A DNA stretch of 64,000 nucleotides. It comes from Flavobacteriaceae bacterium EG-1. GTDB lineage: Bacteria; Bacteroidota; Bacteroidia; Flavobacteriales; Flavobacteriaceae. The stretch lies in assembly GCF_009649685.1 (NCBI RefSeq), contig NZ_WJPK01000002.1, positions 102,202 to 166,201 of the forward strand, read 5' to 3'. A model generated the notes under the pieces. The model was not told where the DNA came from, made no database searches, and saw only the letters and a program-made list of their open reading frames with translations. This document shows positions 28,018 to 37,749 of this stretch, one piece after another. The position numbers and the translations under genes are program-made. How positions within the stretch are numbered: position 1 is the first letter of the stretch; each line of letters opens with the position of its first letter.

Positions 28018-29448
28018 ATGGATTTCAGCAAAAAAGCAGGTCTTTTTATAGGGCCAATTCTTTTCCTTATCATTCTCAATTTACCCTTCGATTTAGTATC
28101 TGAAAAAGGAGATGCTGTTATTGCAGTTGCTACCTGGATGGTTATTTGGTGGATAACCGAGGCAGTCTCTATTTCGGTTACTGCTCTACTGCCACTGTTA
28201 TTATTTCCTATTTTAAAAATTATGGATATCGGAGAAGTTGGTGCTAACTACGGTAGCCCTATTATTTTCCTTTTTTTTGGTGGGTTTGTTTTAGCACTAG
28301 CTTTAGAAAAAGTAAACCTTCATAAGCGAATTGCTTTAAATATAATCCGATTAACAGGTACCACGCCCAACAAAGTGGTACTTGGATTTATGATTGCCAC
28401 AGCGTTTTTAAGTATGTGGATAAGCAATACGGCAACAACAGTAGTAATGCTCCCGATTGCAATGTCTGTAATTAGCTTATTAGTAAATGATGCAGACGGA
28501 TTTACTAAAAGCGATAAAAATTTTGCACTTTGTGTTATGTTAGGCATTGCGTTTTCTGCCAATGCTGGCGGTATTGCCACTGTTATTGGCACACCACCAA
28601 ATTCAGTTATGATTGGTCTTCTGGAAAATGAATATAATATTGAGATCTCATTCCTAAAATGGATGGTCATCGGGGTTCCTTTTGCTTCAGTCATGATTTG
28701 GATTAGCTACTTGGTTCTAGTAAAATTGATGTTTCCAAATAAACAACTAAAATTTAATGCTTCTAAGGATGTAATAAATAATGAATTACAGAATTTAGGC
28801 CCTATGAGCGGTAAAGAAAAAATGGTACTTGCAATTTTTGGAGTCACTGTCTTTTTCTGGATTTTCAGAACAGTTATTAATGATATTTTCCCGAGCTTAA
28901 AATTAAACGACAGTATAATTAGTATTGCCGCAGCTATAACTATGTTTTCATTCCCTTATAATCTAAAAAAAGGAGATTTTATTATTCATTGGAAAGACAC
29001 CCAAAAATTAGCTTGGGGAATTCTAATACTTTTCGGAGGAGGTTTAGCGCTTGCTAAAGGTATGTCGGTAAGTGGTATTGTTGATTTAGTGTCTAGTGCT
29101 ATAGCAACTAGTAATATTAGTGTTTTATTTACAGCCATATTATTAATCACATTAATGCTTTTTATGACTGAATTAATGAGTAATGTAGCTCTTACTGCTG
29201 TCTTAGCCCCTGTTGTTGCTGGTATTGCAATTGGACTAGAGATTCCAATACTTTATTTATTAATACCTGTAACAATGGCAAGTAGTTGTGCATTTATGTT
29301 GCCTATGGCAACACCTCCTAATGCTATAGTATTTGCTAGTGGTTATATAAAAGTAAATGAAATGGCACGAGTTGGCGTGGTGCTAAATTTCATAGCCATA
29401 GGCTTACTAATATTAATGTTTCAATTTGTAATTCCGTTTTTCTTCTAA
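28018..29448 (+). CDS. SLC13/DASS family sodium-coupled anion transporter
   Basis: 476-aa polytopic membrane protein with the two-fold DASS pattern. The first hairpin/SNT motif is SNTATTVVMLP (about 140-150), matched by TELMSNVALTAVLAPV (about 383-398). Each is paired with a GTPPNSV- or ATPPNAIV-type loop. Family members take up di- and tricarboxylates or sulfate with Na+. It lies 83 bases behind the DUF2231 gene, so it might import or export a product of that system, but co-transcription is uncertain. Substrate cannot be read from sequence. Confidence 0.88.
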   Translation: MDFSKKAGLFIGPILFLIILNLPFDLVSEKGDAVIAVATWMVIWWITEAVSISVTALLPLLLFPILKIMDIGEVGANYGSPIIFLFFGGFVLALALEKVNLHKRIALNIIRLTGTTPNKVVLGFMIATAFLSMWISNTATTVVMLPIAMSVISLLVNDADGFTKSDKNFALCVMLGIAFSANAGGIATVIGTPPNSVMIGLLENEYNIEISFLKWMVIGVPFASVMIWISYLVLVKLMFPNKQLKFNASKDVINNELQNLGPMSGKEKMVLAIFGVTVFFWIFRTVINDIFPSLKLNDSIISIAAAITMFSFPYNLKKGDFIIHWKDTQKLAWGILILFGGGLALAKGMSVSGIVDLVSSAIATSNISVLFTAILLITLMLFMTELMSNVALTAVLAPVVAGIAIGLEIPILYLLIPVTMASSCAFMLPMATPPNAIVFASGYIKVNEMARVGVVLNFIAIGLLILMFQFVIPFFF

Positions 29449-29475
29449 AAAAAAGCCCCGACTAGTAGTCGAGGC
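29447..29475 (-). terminator. rho-independent terminator of the LPxxF repeat gene
   Basis: Minus-strand stem GCCTCGACTA / TAGTCGGGGC (10 bp, one mismatch) with a 1-nt centre, followed by eight T. It lies 31 bases after the stop at 29506. The plus-strand DASS gene stops at 29448, directly beside it. Confidence 0.8.
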
Positions 29476-29505
29476 CATTCTAAATTATATTATTAATTAA
29501 AATTA

Positions 29506-29904
29506 TTATTTAAATGCATTAAATCCTTTTGGTAAATATTTATTCGTATTGATTTCTAAAACGATTTCATCATTTAAATCAATATAGTTAATACCCTCAA
29601 TTCCTTTTGGATTTGCATAGGCATCGAAATCTTTTGGTAAGTTATTTTTTACCTCCAAAGTTTCAATTTCTGCATCTTCAACATACTCAACCCAACTAAG
29701 GTTAAAGTAATAGGCATATGGATCGAAGTTTTCAGGAAGGTAATCAGCAGTATCAAACCCTAATTCAAAAACTTCCTCATCTTCTATATATTGAACAGAA
29801 TTTACATCAAACTCTTCAATTTCTTTTTCGATATTATTCGCGAAAGCACCTTGGATTAACAATCCAATAAATGCAAAACTTAATAGTATATTTCTTTTGT
29901 TCAT
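29506..29904 (-). CDS. small secreted acidic protein with three LPxxFdxY repeats
   Basis: 132-aa protein with a signal peptide (1-22, ending AFA-N). The mature 110 residues contain three similar units of about 30 residues. Each has a 'V/I-x-Y-I/V-E/D' strand, an acidic segment, and the box L-P-x-x-F-D/N-x-Y/F (LPENFDPYA, LPKDFDAYA, LPKGFNAF at the C-terminus). The protein is strongly acidic and has no cysteine. I do not recognise a named family. It is monocistronic with its own terminator; the regulator is unknown. The repeat suggests a binding or structural role. Confidence 0.75.
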   Translation of the reverse strand: MNKRNILLSFAFIGLLIQGAFANNIEKEIEEFDVNSVQYIEDEEVFELGFDTADYLPENFDPYAYYFNLSWVEYVEDAEIETLEVKNNLPKDFDAYANPKGIEGINYIDLNDEIVLEINTNKYLPKGFNAFK

Positions 29905-30373
29905 AACACTTAAGGTTAATTTCTACTTCAGTATAACAATGCTTATGTCGTAATATTGCACATTCCTTAAAGCAGTTTAAACCTCAAAAACACCCAAATT
30001 ACCAAATTCGTAATTTTAACAATAAATCAATGATTATTTGGCATTTTGGCATTTATATTCTTACATAGACAGTATTATTAAGGCCCAATTTTTATCACAA
30101 AAAATAATGCCTTTTATCGAGTAATTTTCCTGATTTTAAGCGCTTTATGTATTTCATCGATAATAGTGTATTTAATCGGAAATTATCACTATTCTTAAAA
30201 CAACATCTCATAGATTGTTAATTATCAAAAACCTCTGAATTCTTGCGTTTTTGATTTTATTAGTAAATTTGAATTTATTGTTCATTCTACAATTTTGAAG
30301 GATTCATCTCTATAATGAATCCTTCGTAACATTATAGAATTATTAGATAGCAACTATAGATATGCTATGACCA
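29905..30373. other. intergenic region without recognised genes
   Basis: A 469-base AT-rich stretch between the LPxxF repeat gene and the end of the efflux operon. One plus-strand frame (about 30090-30195) would encode a hydrophobic segment but has no ATG, so it is not called. No RNA gene or strong hairpin was seen. Confidence 0.5.
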
Positions 30374-30799
30374 CTACATACAGTTTATTATTCTACTATA
30401 CTCTTTTAAAGTAAAATTTCCACTATATAGATTTATTGTATTTCTGATGATCTTCTCTGCTTTAGTATTACTAAATCCCAAACCAACTGCATAATTTTTC
30501 AAAAATTTAAATTCAACTTCCTCTACCTTGCTTTTGGCATAAATCTTTTGAAAGACAAAATGTAAGTACTCCATACGCACCTCTTTTGAAGTTATATGTG
30601 GAATTGGATAAGTATCTAAATGCTCATAAATCCGATAAACCTTCTCTTCATTTACTCCAAGTTTTTTAGAAAAAGCATCTAATATTAGTTGATCTTTTAA
30701 ATTTATATTACCATCAGCTTTGGCTAATTTAACTATGTTCGCAAAATGGAATGTACTTCTTGATTGGGTAGCAGATTCGAATAATTTTGAAAGTGACAT
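30374..30799 (-). CDS. TerB-like helical protein, last gene of the efflux operon
   Basis: About 141 aa from the ATG at 30799. An in-frame ATG at 30829 would overlap the upstream gene by 10 bases, and the later start gives a natural MSLSKLFES N-terminus. The protein is all-helical with an acidic loop (KLAKADGNINLKD near 28-40), an E/K-rich helix and a second SKVEEVEFKFL segment. This resembles the tellurite-resistance TerB fold, whose paired acidic helices bind metal. It has no signal peptide, so it is cytoplasmic. It follows the outer-membrane factor gene of the RND operon. Family assignment is tentative. Confidence 0.6.
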   Translation of the reverse strand: MSLSKLFESATQSRSTFHFANIVKLAKADGNINLKDQLILDAFSKKLGVNEEKVYRIYEHLDTYPIPHITSKEVRMEYLHFVFQKIYAKSKVEEVEFKFLKNYAVGLGFSNTKAEKIIRNTINLYSGNFTLKEYSRIINCM

Positions 30800-30819
30800 A
30801 ATTTGTGAATTTTTATTTA

Positions 30820-32247
30820 TTAATTCCAACCTCCACCTATGGCACGATACACGCCAACTCTAGCAATTAGTTGATTTTTCTTAGTCTCTACTAACTCTAT
30901 TTTAGCTTCAAGAGCATCTCGTTGTGTTAATAGCACTTCCATGTAGTCTGCTCGAGCAGACTGAAAAAGTTTATTTGAAATGTCAATAGAAGTATTAAGT
31001 GCATTTACCTGTTCAATTTTTAAATTATAATTCATTTTAAGGTTTTGAACATTTGATAGTTCATTAGCCACTTCCATATAAGCATTCAAAATGGCTTTTT
31101 CATACTCAAATACGACTTGCAATTGTCTGTCATTTGCACTATTGTATTCAGCTTTTATGGCATTTCTATTTATTAAGGGGCCTACCATATCACCAGCTAA
31201 ACTATACAACAATGATTCTGGAGTTTCGGTCAAGAATTTTGGTTTAAATGCCTCTAAACCCACGCCGGCATTAATTCCGAATGAAGGATAGAAATTTGCT
31301 CTAGCCACTTTAACATCTAATTTGGCTGCAGCCAATTCGTATTCCACTTGTTTTATATCTGGTCTATATTGTATTAGTTGAGCAGGAATACCCGAAAATA
31401 CTGTATCTACTTTCTTCTCGATAAAGACATCAGAATTACGATTTATTGTTTGTGGTTGTCTTCCAATTAAAAAATTAATCTTATTTTCAGTTTCTACAAT
31501 TTGTTGCTTTATATCAAACCGCTCACTCCTATTTTTATAAACTTCCGCCTCAAATCGTTTTACAGCAAGTTCCGTAGTGCGTGCAGCTTGTTTTTGAAGT
31601 TTAACAATTTGTAATGCACTGTGTTGTATTTCTAGATTTTCATCAATAATTACCAACTGATTGTCAAGTGCAATAAGTTCGTAATAGGCTTCTGCAATTT
31701 CAGCTACCAGATTGGTTACCATAAAATTTTTACCTTCTTGTGTAGCAAGATATTCCATTACTGCTGCTTTCTTAGAATTTCGAAGTTTTTTCCAAACATC
31801 TAGCTCCCATGAAGCATATAAGCCTACTGAATAGTTAGACAAAGGATCAGGAAATGCCTTATGATCTATTTCTAAATGCTCTTCTACAGCTCCATTTCGA
31901 GTATACTCCCCAACTTTTTCTGTTTCAGTCCCTACTACAAAGTTTACGAAAGGTAAATACTCACCTTTCTGTACACGAATTTCATTTTTTGCAATTGCTA
32001 TCTGCTGTAAAACTATATTAAGTTCCTGGTTTTTATCCAAGGCAACTTCGATTAACTCATTGAGCACTGGATCAGTAAAAAAGTCTTTCCATTTTACCAC
32101 AGCACTTGTGAGCGTATCTGTAATTTGGTTAGTATAACTTTCGGGCGTCTCTAATTTAACGCCTCTCACCTGTCTTGTAGGTACGCATGCATACGTAATA
32201 ACTACGATAAGACAACATAAGATGTAATTTTTATTATTTCTGAACAT
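30820..32247 (-). CDS. TolC/OprM-type outer-membrane efflux lipoprotein
   Basis: 475-aa outer-membrane factor with a lipoprotein signal (C21 in ITYAC) and two OEP repeats (about 60-250 and 275-470; e.g. QYRPDIKQVEYELAAAKLDVKVARANFYPSF near 290-320). It forms the outer-membrane channel of a tripartite pump. It begins 1 base after the RND pump stop codon, so the two are translationally coupled. Order in the transcript: small secreted protein, adaptor, pump, channel, TerB-like. Confidence 0.93.
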   Translation of the reverse strand: MFRNNKNYILCCLIVVITYACVPTRQVRGVKLETPESYTNQITDTLTSAVVKWKDFFTDPVLNELIEVALDKNQELNIVLQQIAIAKNEIRVQKGEYLPFVNFVVGTETEKVGEYTRNGAVEEHLEIDHKAFPDPLSNYSVGLYASWELDVWKKLRNSKKAAVMEYLATQEGKNFMVTNLVAEIAEAYYELIALDNQLVIIDENLEIQHSALQIVKLQKQAARTTELAVKRFEAEVYKNRSERFDIKQQIVETENKINFLIGRQPQTINRNSDVFIEKKVDTVFSGIPAQLIQYRPDIKQVEYELAAAKLDVKVARANFYPSFGINAGVGLEAFKPKFLTETPESLLYSLAGDMVGPLINRNAIKAEYNSANDRQLQVVFEYEKAILNAYMEVANELSNVQNLKMNYNLKIEQVNALNTSIDISNKLFQSARADYMEVLLTQRDALEAKIELVETKKNQLIARVGVYRAIGGGWN

Positions 32248-32248
32248 T

Positions 32249-35200
32249 TTATTCTTTTTTGTTTTTCTTACTCCTTGAAATAAATTTTTGAAGACGTTCT
32301 CTAAGTGCGCTTATCTCTTTTTTCATCGCAAATTGGTCTTCATAAGTCCGTACTATTTCTTCTGAGACTGGTTCAGCTGTTTCATTTTTAATTAGTCCTT
32401 TACCATCAGCCATTTTCGCAAAAAGATAATATAGACCAGGTATTGCAATTACCCCTAAGATGGTACCTAAAAACATACCCCCCATAGCTGAACCCCCTAT
32501 TGTTCTATTACTAATTGCACCGGCTCCTGAAGCTAAAACAAGAGGAACTAGACCAGCAATGAATGCGAATGAAGTCATTAAAATTGGTCGAAACCGCATA
32601 CGTGAACCCTCTATGGCCGCCTCTTTAATACTGGCACCTTCACGTCTTTTTTGTACTGCGAACTCTACAATTAGTACTGCATTTTTGCCTAATAAACCAA
32701 CAAGCATTATAACCCCAATCTGGGCATAAACATCATTTGACAACCCCAATAATTTCAACAATAAAAATGACCCAAATACGCCAGCTGGCAATGAAAGAAT
32801 AACTGCTAGGGGCAACAGAAAGCTTTCATATTGTGCAGCCAATACCAAATACACAAAAACCAAGACTATAATAAAAATGTAAATAGATTCATTACCTCTT
32901 CTGGATTCATCATACGACAGACCTTCCCATGCAATATCATATCCTCTCGGTAAATTTTCAGCGGCCACTTCTTGAATTGCTTTTATAGCATCCCCACTTG
33001 TAAATCCCGGAGCTGGCAGCCCTCTAATTGCTGCTGAATTGTACAAATTATATCTTGTAATCTCGTTGGGACCCAATGATTTTTCCATAGTCATAAAGGC
33101 TGAATATGGTACCATTTCTCCTTCCTCATTTTTAACAAATAGTTTTCTCAAATCTGAAGGCATTCCTCTATATTCTGGAGCAGCTTGGGTATATACTTTA
33201 AAAAATCTTCCAAATCGAATAAATCCTTGTTCGTATGTACTTCCAATTAAAATATTCAAATTTTCCATGGCTTTACCAATGGTTACCCCTTTTTGCATAG
33301 CCGCCTTATTGTTTATTTTCAATTTATATTGCGGATAATTAGCAGCAAAAAAAGTAAATAAGCCTGTTAGTTCTTCACGCTCTTTTAGGGCGGCCATAAA
33401 ATTGTTATTTATGCGCTCAAACTCTTGATAGTCTGTATCGTTAGTTTTGTCTATCATTCTCATCGCAAAGCCCCCTGAAGAACCAAAACCTGGCACTGCA
33501 GGTGGCTCGAAATATTCGATGATTGCCCCTAAATCTTTGGTCTCTTCTTCTAATTCTTCCATAATTTCATGAACCGAATTATTTCTTTCAGACCATGGTT
33601 TTAGGTTAATTAAACAAGTACCGGCGTTAGAACCTCTGCCTTCGGTCATTATTTCATAACCAGCTAATGAGGATACAGATTCTATTCCTTCGGTTTCCTC
33701 ACATATTTTTAATAATTTTTTTGCAACTTCATTTGTTCTTTCTAAAGTAGCTCCAGGTGGTGTCTGAATAATGGCGTAAATCATCCCCTGATCTTCATTA
33801 GGAATAAAACCTGCCGGCAGAACCTGATTGGTAAAGAAAATACCAGCACAAAAAGCAATTAACAAACCGAATGTAATAATACGTCGGGTTACTATTTTAT
33901 CAAGTATCTTAATATACCTCCCTGTGATTTTTTCAAAACCTTTATTAAACCAATCTATAAATCGATTAATTGGCGTTTTCTTTCTTCCCTTACCATGATT
34001 ATTTTTTAATAACATAGCACAAAGCACCGGTGTTAACGTTAATGCCACTATTGCAGAAATTACTATAGACCCCGCCATGGTAATACTAAATTGCCTATAA
34101 AAAACACCTACCGGACCTGTCATAAACGAAATAGGGATGAATACCGAAACCATAACCAAAGTAATGGCAATAATTGCACCACCAATCTCCTTTAAAACCT
34201 CAGCGGAGGCATTATAAGGGGAGAGATTCTCTTCCTCCATCTTCACATGAACTGCCTCCACTACCACTATTGCATTATCAACCACAATACCAATAGCAAG
34301 TACTAATGCAAAAAGGGTAATCAAGTTTATTGAAAGCCCAAAAAGTTGCATAACAAAAAAGGCTCCTATCAGCGATACAGGTACTGCTATTATTGGTATT
34401 AATGTTGAACGCCAATCACCCAAAAAGAGAAAAACTACAATGGCTACTAATATAAAAGCATCTCTTAATGTATGTACTACTTGGTCAATAGATGCGTCTA
34501 AAAAAGTAGAAACATCGTAACTAATTTTATAATCTATGCCAGGAGGCAAATCTATTTCTAGCTCATCTAACTTAGCTTTTACTAAATCGATAACATCGCT
34601 ACCATTACTACCAAATGTTTGTTTTAGAACTATTGAAGCCGAAGGATTTCCATCGAGATTAGAATATATATCAAAAAATTCGCTACCGAGCTCGACATCT
34701 GCTAAATCACCTAAGGTTAATATTTCACCTTCTTCGTTCGCCTTTATTATTATATCCTTGTATTGTTGCGGCTCATTATATCGATCTTGATATACCAATA
34801 CATATTCAAGCGACTGGGCTTGTTTACCAGAACTACGCCCTAATCGGCCTGGTCGTGCCAAAATACTTTGATCTTCCATTGCCTCAAGAATTTCTTCAGC
34901 AGAGACATTATAGGCCCGCATACGATCTGGCTTTAACCATACGCGCATTGCATATTTTCTACTACCTAAAATTTGAGCGCTCGCAATACCATCTATTCGC
35001 TGAATTTCAGGAATAATTTTAGTGTATGCATAATTGTAAAGAAATTTTTCATCACTACCCTTATTCTCACTAAATAAATTCACATACATCAGCATACTTG
35101 GCTGTACAGGTGTAATTATCACACCTTCTCGCTGTACTAATTCAGGGAGCAACGGCATTACCTGATCCACCCTAGTTTTTACACGAACTACGGCTTGATT

Positions 35201-35500
35201 AGGATCAGTACCAGGTTCAAAAATAATACGTAAGGTTCCTTCACCAGCACTCGTTGCATCTGAAGCTATATATCGCATTCCTTGCACTCCATTTATAGAA
35301 GTCTCTAGAGGAATAAGAGTTGATTTTACTAGTACATCCGAACTAGCTCCTGGATAAGCAATAAAAATATTTACAGTTGTTGGTGCTATTTGAGGAAATT
35401 GCGAAATCGGCAATTGTTTTATGGCCAACATTCCTACGAAAATAATCACCACAGAGATAACTATAGCCAATACTGGCCTTTTAATAAATTTTTTAAACAT
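32249..35500 (-). CDS. HAE1-type RND multidrug efflux pump (AcrB family)
   Basis: 1083-aa inner-membrane proton/drug antiporter with the AcrB layout: TM1 (FIKRPVLAIVISVVIIFVGM), the periplasmic docking/porter domain, TM2-6, a second periplasmic loop, TM7-12 and an acidic C-tail. The proton-relay segment reads IGIVVDNAIVVVEAV, so the E. coli D407-D408 pair is D-N here; the TM10 lysine is kept (GLLGKNAVLIVEFA). Porter motifs such as PAVPGFG are present. Substrate class is likely organic compounds rather than metals, because the TM4 pattern is that of HAE1, not CusA. 24 bases behind the adaptor. Confidence 0.95.
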   Translation of the reverse strand: MFKKFIKRPVLAIVISVVIIFVGMLAIKQLPISQFPQIAPTTVNIFIAYPGASSDVLVKSTLIPLETSINGVQGMRYIASDATSAGEGTLRIIFEPGTDPNQAVVRVKTRVDQVMPLLPELVQREGVIITPVQPSMLMYVNLFSENKGSDEKFLYNYAYTKIIPEIQRIDGIASAQILGSRKYAMRVWLKPDRMRAYNVSAEEILEAMEDQSILARPGRLGRSSGKQAQSLEYVLVYQDRYNEPQQYKDIIIKANEEGEILTLGDLADVELGSEFFDIYSNLDGNPSASIVLKQTFGSNGSDVIDLVKAKLDELEIDLPPGIDYKISYDVSTFLDASIDQVVHTLRDAFILVAIVVFLFLGDWRSTLIPIIAVPVSLIGAFFVMQLFGLSINLITLFALVLAIGIVVDNAIVVVEAVHVKMEEENLSPYNASAEVLKEIGGAIIAITLVMVSVFIPISFMTGPVGVFYRQFSITMAGSIVISAIVALTLTPVLCAMLLKNNHGKGRKKTPINRFIDWFNKGFEKITGRYIKILDKIVTRRIITFGLLIAFCAGIFFTNQVLPAGFIPNEDQGMIYAIIQTPPGATLERTNEVAKKLLKICEETEGIESVSSLAGYEIMTEGRGSNAGTCLINLKPWSERNNSVHEIMEELEEETKDLGAIIEYFEPPAVPGFGSSGGFAMRMIDKTNDTDYQEFERINNNFMAALKEREELTGLFTFFAANYPQYKLKINNKAAMQKGVTIGKAMENLNILIGSTYEQGFIRFGRFFKVYTQAAPEYRGMPSDLRKLFVKNEEGEMVPYSAFMTMEKSLGPNEITRYNLYNSAAIRGLPAPGFTSGDAIKAIQEVAAENLPRGYDIAWEGLSYDESRRGNESIYIFIIVLVFVYLVLAAQYESFLLPLAVILSLPAGVFGSFLLLKLLGLSNDVYAQIGVIMLVGLLGKNAVLIVEFAVQKRREGASIKEAAIEGSRMRFRPILMTSFAFIAGLVPLVLASGAGAISNRTIGGSAMGGMFLGTILGVIAIPGLYYLFAKMADGKGLIKNETAEPVSEEIVRTYEDQFAMKKEISALRERLQKFISRSKKNKKE

Positions 35501-35524
35501 TTTGTTGAAGTTTGTAGGATTGAA

Positions 35525-36601
35525 CTATTCTGCGTAAAGCGCTAAATGTGATATAACCGCCTGAGGTTTCTCAAATTTATAATCAATGTGCTCGCCACTC
35601 TTGACCATTCTTATACCTTCTAACAAAATTTTATCGTTTTCTGAAAGACCTTTTTCAACTACAAAAAGGTGTGGCAGCTCAGCACTAATTGTAATTTCTT
35701 TTTGCTGAACCTTATTGTTATCATCAATTACAAAAACAAACTTTTTATCTAAGACTTCAAAAGTGGCCTTTTGTGGTATTAACAATGCATCTTTCAAAGG
35801 AACTGTTAGTAAAATACTTCCAGTTTCTCCATGTCTTAAAATACGATCAGGATTAGGAAATGTAGCTCTAAATGCTATATTCCCTGTCTCATTATTAAAC
35901 TCACCTTCTATCGTCTCAACTATTCCAATTTGATTAAATAGCTTATTGTTGGCCATTAATAATCTAACAGATTCTTTATTATCTTTAGCAGTACTCGTTA
36001 TATAATCCAAATACTCAGATTCAGGCACATTAAAGTAGACCCACATTTTGCTATTATCGGATAAGCTAGTAAGCATTTCACCTTCATCTAAAAGACTACC
36101 CTCCCTTACATGTAAATGATTCATAAGTCCATCAAAAGAAGCTCTAATATTAGTAAAACCAAGGTGAGTTTTTGCCATTGTTACTTCAGCTTCAGCTTTT
36201 GCATATTCCGCCTTCGACATTGCTAATTCATTTTCAGACACAACATCATTGTCTGCCAAAAGTTTTGTGTTTTTATATTCAATTTCCGCTACATTAGCTT
36301 CTGCCTCTGCTTTAGATAATTCTGCCTGATACACGTTTGGCATAATTTGAAACATTAGCTGACCCCTTTTCACTAATTGGCCTTCATCCACCGATATTTT
36401 TTTTAAATATCCCTTTTCTAAGGCACGTACTTCAATATGCCGAATTGAATGAATTTGACAGACATAATCTTTTGTAATAACGGTATCTAATTTTAGAGGA
36501 CTAGAAACTAAATGTTTTATTGATTTATGTTCCTCTTTTTTATGATGGTTGCAACTAATAAACAACAAATTTGCAACCAGAAATAATAATATTGGTTTCA
36601 T
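35525..36601 (-). CDS. RND efflux periplasmic adaptor lipoprotein
   Basis: 358-aa membrane-fusion protein with a lipoprotein signal (C17 in FISC). A biotinyl-lipoyl half-domain (RALEKGYLKKISVDEGQLVKRGQLMFQI), an alpha-hairpin (about 105-150, Ala/Glu-rich), the second half-lipoyl (GFTNIRASFDGLM) and a beta-barrel and membrane-proximal domain follow. It bridges the pump and outer-membrane channel of the same operon. Hairpin length is that of the AcrA group. Confidence 0.93.
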   Translation of the reverse strand: MKPILLFLVANLLFISCNHHKKEEHKSIKHLVSSPLKLDTVITKDYVCQIHSIRHIEVRALEKGYLKKISVDEGQLVKRGQLMFQIMPNVYQAELSKAEAEANVAEIEYKNTKLLADNDVVSENELAMSKAEYAKAEAEVTMAKTHLGFTNIRASFDGLMNHLHVREGSLLDEGEMLTSLSDNSKMWVYFNVPESEYLDYITSTAKDNKESVRLLMANNKLFNQIGIVETIEGEFNNETGNIAFRATFPNPDRILRHGETGSILLTVPLKDALLIPQKATFEVLDKKFVFVIDDNNKVQQKEITISAELPHLFVVEKGLSENDKILLEGIRMVKSGEHIDYKFEKPQAVISHLALYAE

Positions 36602-36730
36602 TTGGACTGTAATTAAAATGTATTGAAATAATTAAAATTGAGCGCAAAAAATAAATGAATTTCATGCTTATCGCACCCTAAAGTTTAAATGCAGGAATCT
36701 ATAAAATTATAGAATCCTCTCTCAATAAAA

Positions 36731-37126
36731 TCACAATCTAAAAACCTGGAATTGAAGATATAACTGGTTTAATACTTTGTTTTTTGGAGTATCAAATCGT
36801 TTTTTTGAAGCGTATAAATCTAAAAGCGAAAAACTTAAAAATGATGAAAAATACGCATGAGATATTGCTCTATGAGCAAGAGTTTCTACTGTATTTTCTT
36901 CCTCTTCTTTATCAAACTCAGCCATTTCAGCTATAAGCTCTATTGCATGGCTACTATGTACTTTAGCTTTCGCCTTATAGTACACTATTGACAAATTCAC
37001 TGTAGAAGATACTATCTCATTATTTGAAGTAGAAGCATAAACACCACTAGAACTTTTAGCAGTCTGTAATCCTAAAACCAACACAAAGAATGTTAGTAGT
37101 GTAAAATGTTTATGCAATTTTAACAT
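36731..37126 (-). CDS. small secreted or membrane-associated protein upstream of the efflux genes
   Basis: 131-aa protein with an N-terminal hydrophobic signal (about 8-24). An acidic stretch (EMAEFDKEEEEN near 67-78) follows, then an aromatic/serine-rich helix (AHRAISHAYFSSFLSFSLLDLYA near 84-106) and a basic tail. No family is recognised and no catalytic motif is visible. It lies 129 bases upstream of the adaptor gene and is transcribed with the efflux genes. It is divergent from the cysteine-rich protein at 37248, so the two groups share a 121-base control region. Confidence 0.6.
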   Translation of the reverse strand: MLKLHKHFTLLTFFVLVLGLQTAKSSSGVYASTSNNEIVSSTVNLSIVYYKAKAKVHSSHAIELIAEMAEFDKEEEENTVETLAHRAISHAYFSSFLSFSLLDLYASKKRFDTPKNKVLNQLYLQFQVFRL

Positions 37127-37247
37127 ATATAGCGCTAATTTATAGCGGTTACATTAACTATTACAAATAAACATGATAATTTTTTGTTAATGATATTTAT
37201 CACACTTTTTATTTTAAAAAATAATAACTTTGTAAAAAATATTTCTT

Positions 37248-37625
37248 TTGAATCGAATAATTGCCATAATTCTTCTAATTAGCTTTCATGCTCAACCGGC
37301 AATGGTGATTTCTGTATGGGTGGATTATTGTACAAATAATGATTACATAAAAGAAGTACTATGTATTAATAAAGAAAAGCCGAAATTAGAATGTAATGGT
37401 AAATGCTACCTAGCTACAATGCTTAAAAAGGAAACACAAAAAAAGGAAACTAAGGATAAAGCAATATTTAGTGAAGCCAATATTACTCCTGTATTCTTTG
37501 TTTCGTATCCTGAAATAGTTTTTAATTCAATCGAATCTTCTACAACAACTAAGACAGTAATTTACACTAACCATTATAAATTACTGCGACTTACAAAAAG
37601 TGATAGACCACCTATCTTCGCATAA
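37248..37625 (+). CDS. small secreted protein with CxGKC motif, first gene of the MbnP cassette
   Basis: 125-aa protein beginning at a TTG codon (37248), which is needed to include the full signal peptide (about 1-18). Four cysteines follow: C28, C39 and the pair C49-N-G-K-C53, then a Lys/Glu-rich linker and a C-terminal SDRPPIFA. The spaced cysteines suggest metal binding or disulfides in the periplasm. A -7-like TAACTTTG at 37225-37232 lies close upstream. It precedes the MbnP-like and MbnH-like genes and probably belongs with them. Not assigned to a named family. Confidence 0.65.
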   Translation: MNRIIAIILLISFHAQPAMVISVWVDYCTNNDYIKEVLCINKEKPKLECNGKCYLATMLKKETQKKETKDKAIFSEANITPVFFVSYPEIVFNSIESSTTTKTVIYTNHYKLLRLTKSDRPPIFA

Positions 37626-37749
37626 CCACTATCTTGTTTCAGCAAATAGCTGAATATCAACGTAATACATTTTATAATTTATAACAACCACTATTGATTT
37701 ATAGAGGCATTACAATATGCTCTAATTTCAATATACAATATACTTACAA

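Noticed and set aside
30090-30195. Plus-strand frame encoding a hydrophobic segment (VIFLILSALCISSIIVYLIG)
   Set aside because: No ATG, GTG or TTG start in a sensible place and an in-frame stop just before; AT-rich DNA often gives such hydrophobic frames.
32249-35500. Reading the first RND pump as a copper/silver (CusA-type) exporter because of the nearby MbnP cassette
   Set aside because: Its TM4 segment and overall motifs are those of HAE1 drug pumps, not the heavy-metal branch.
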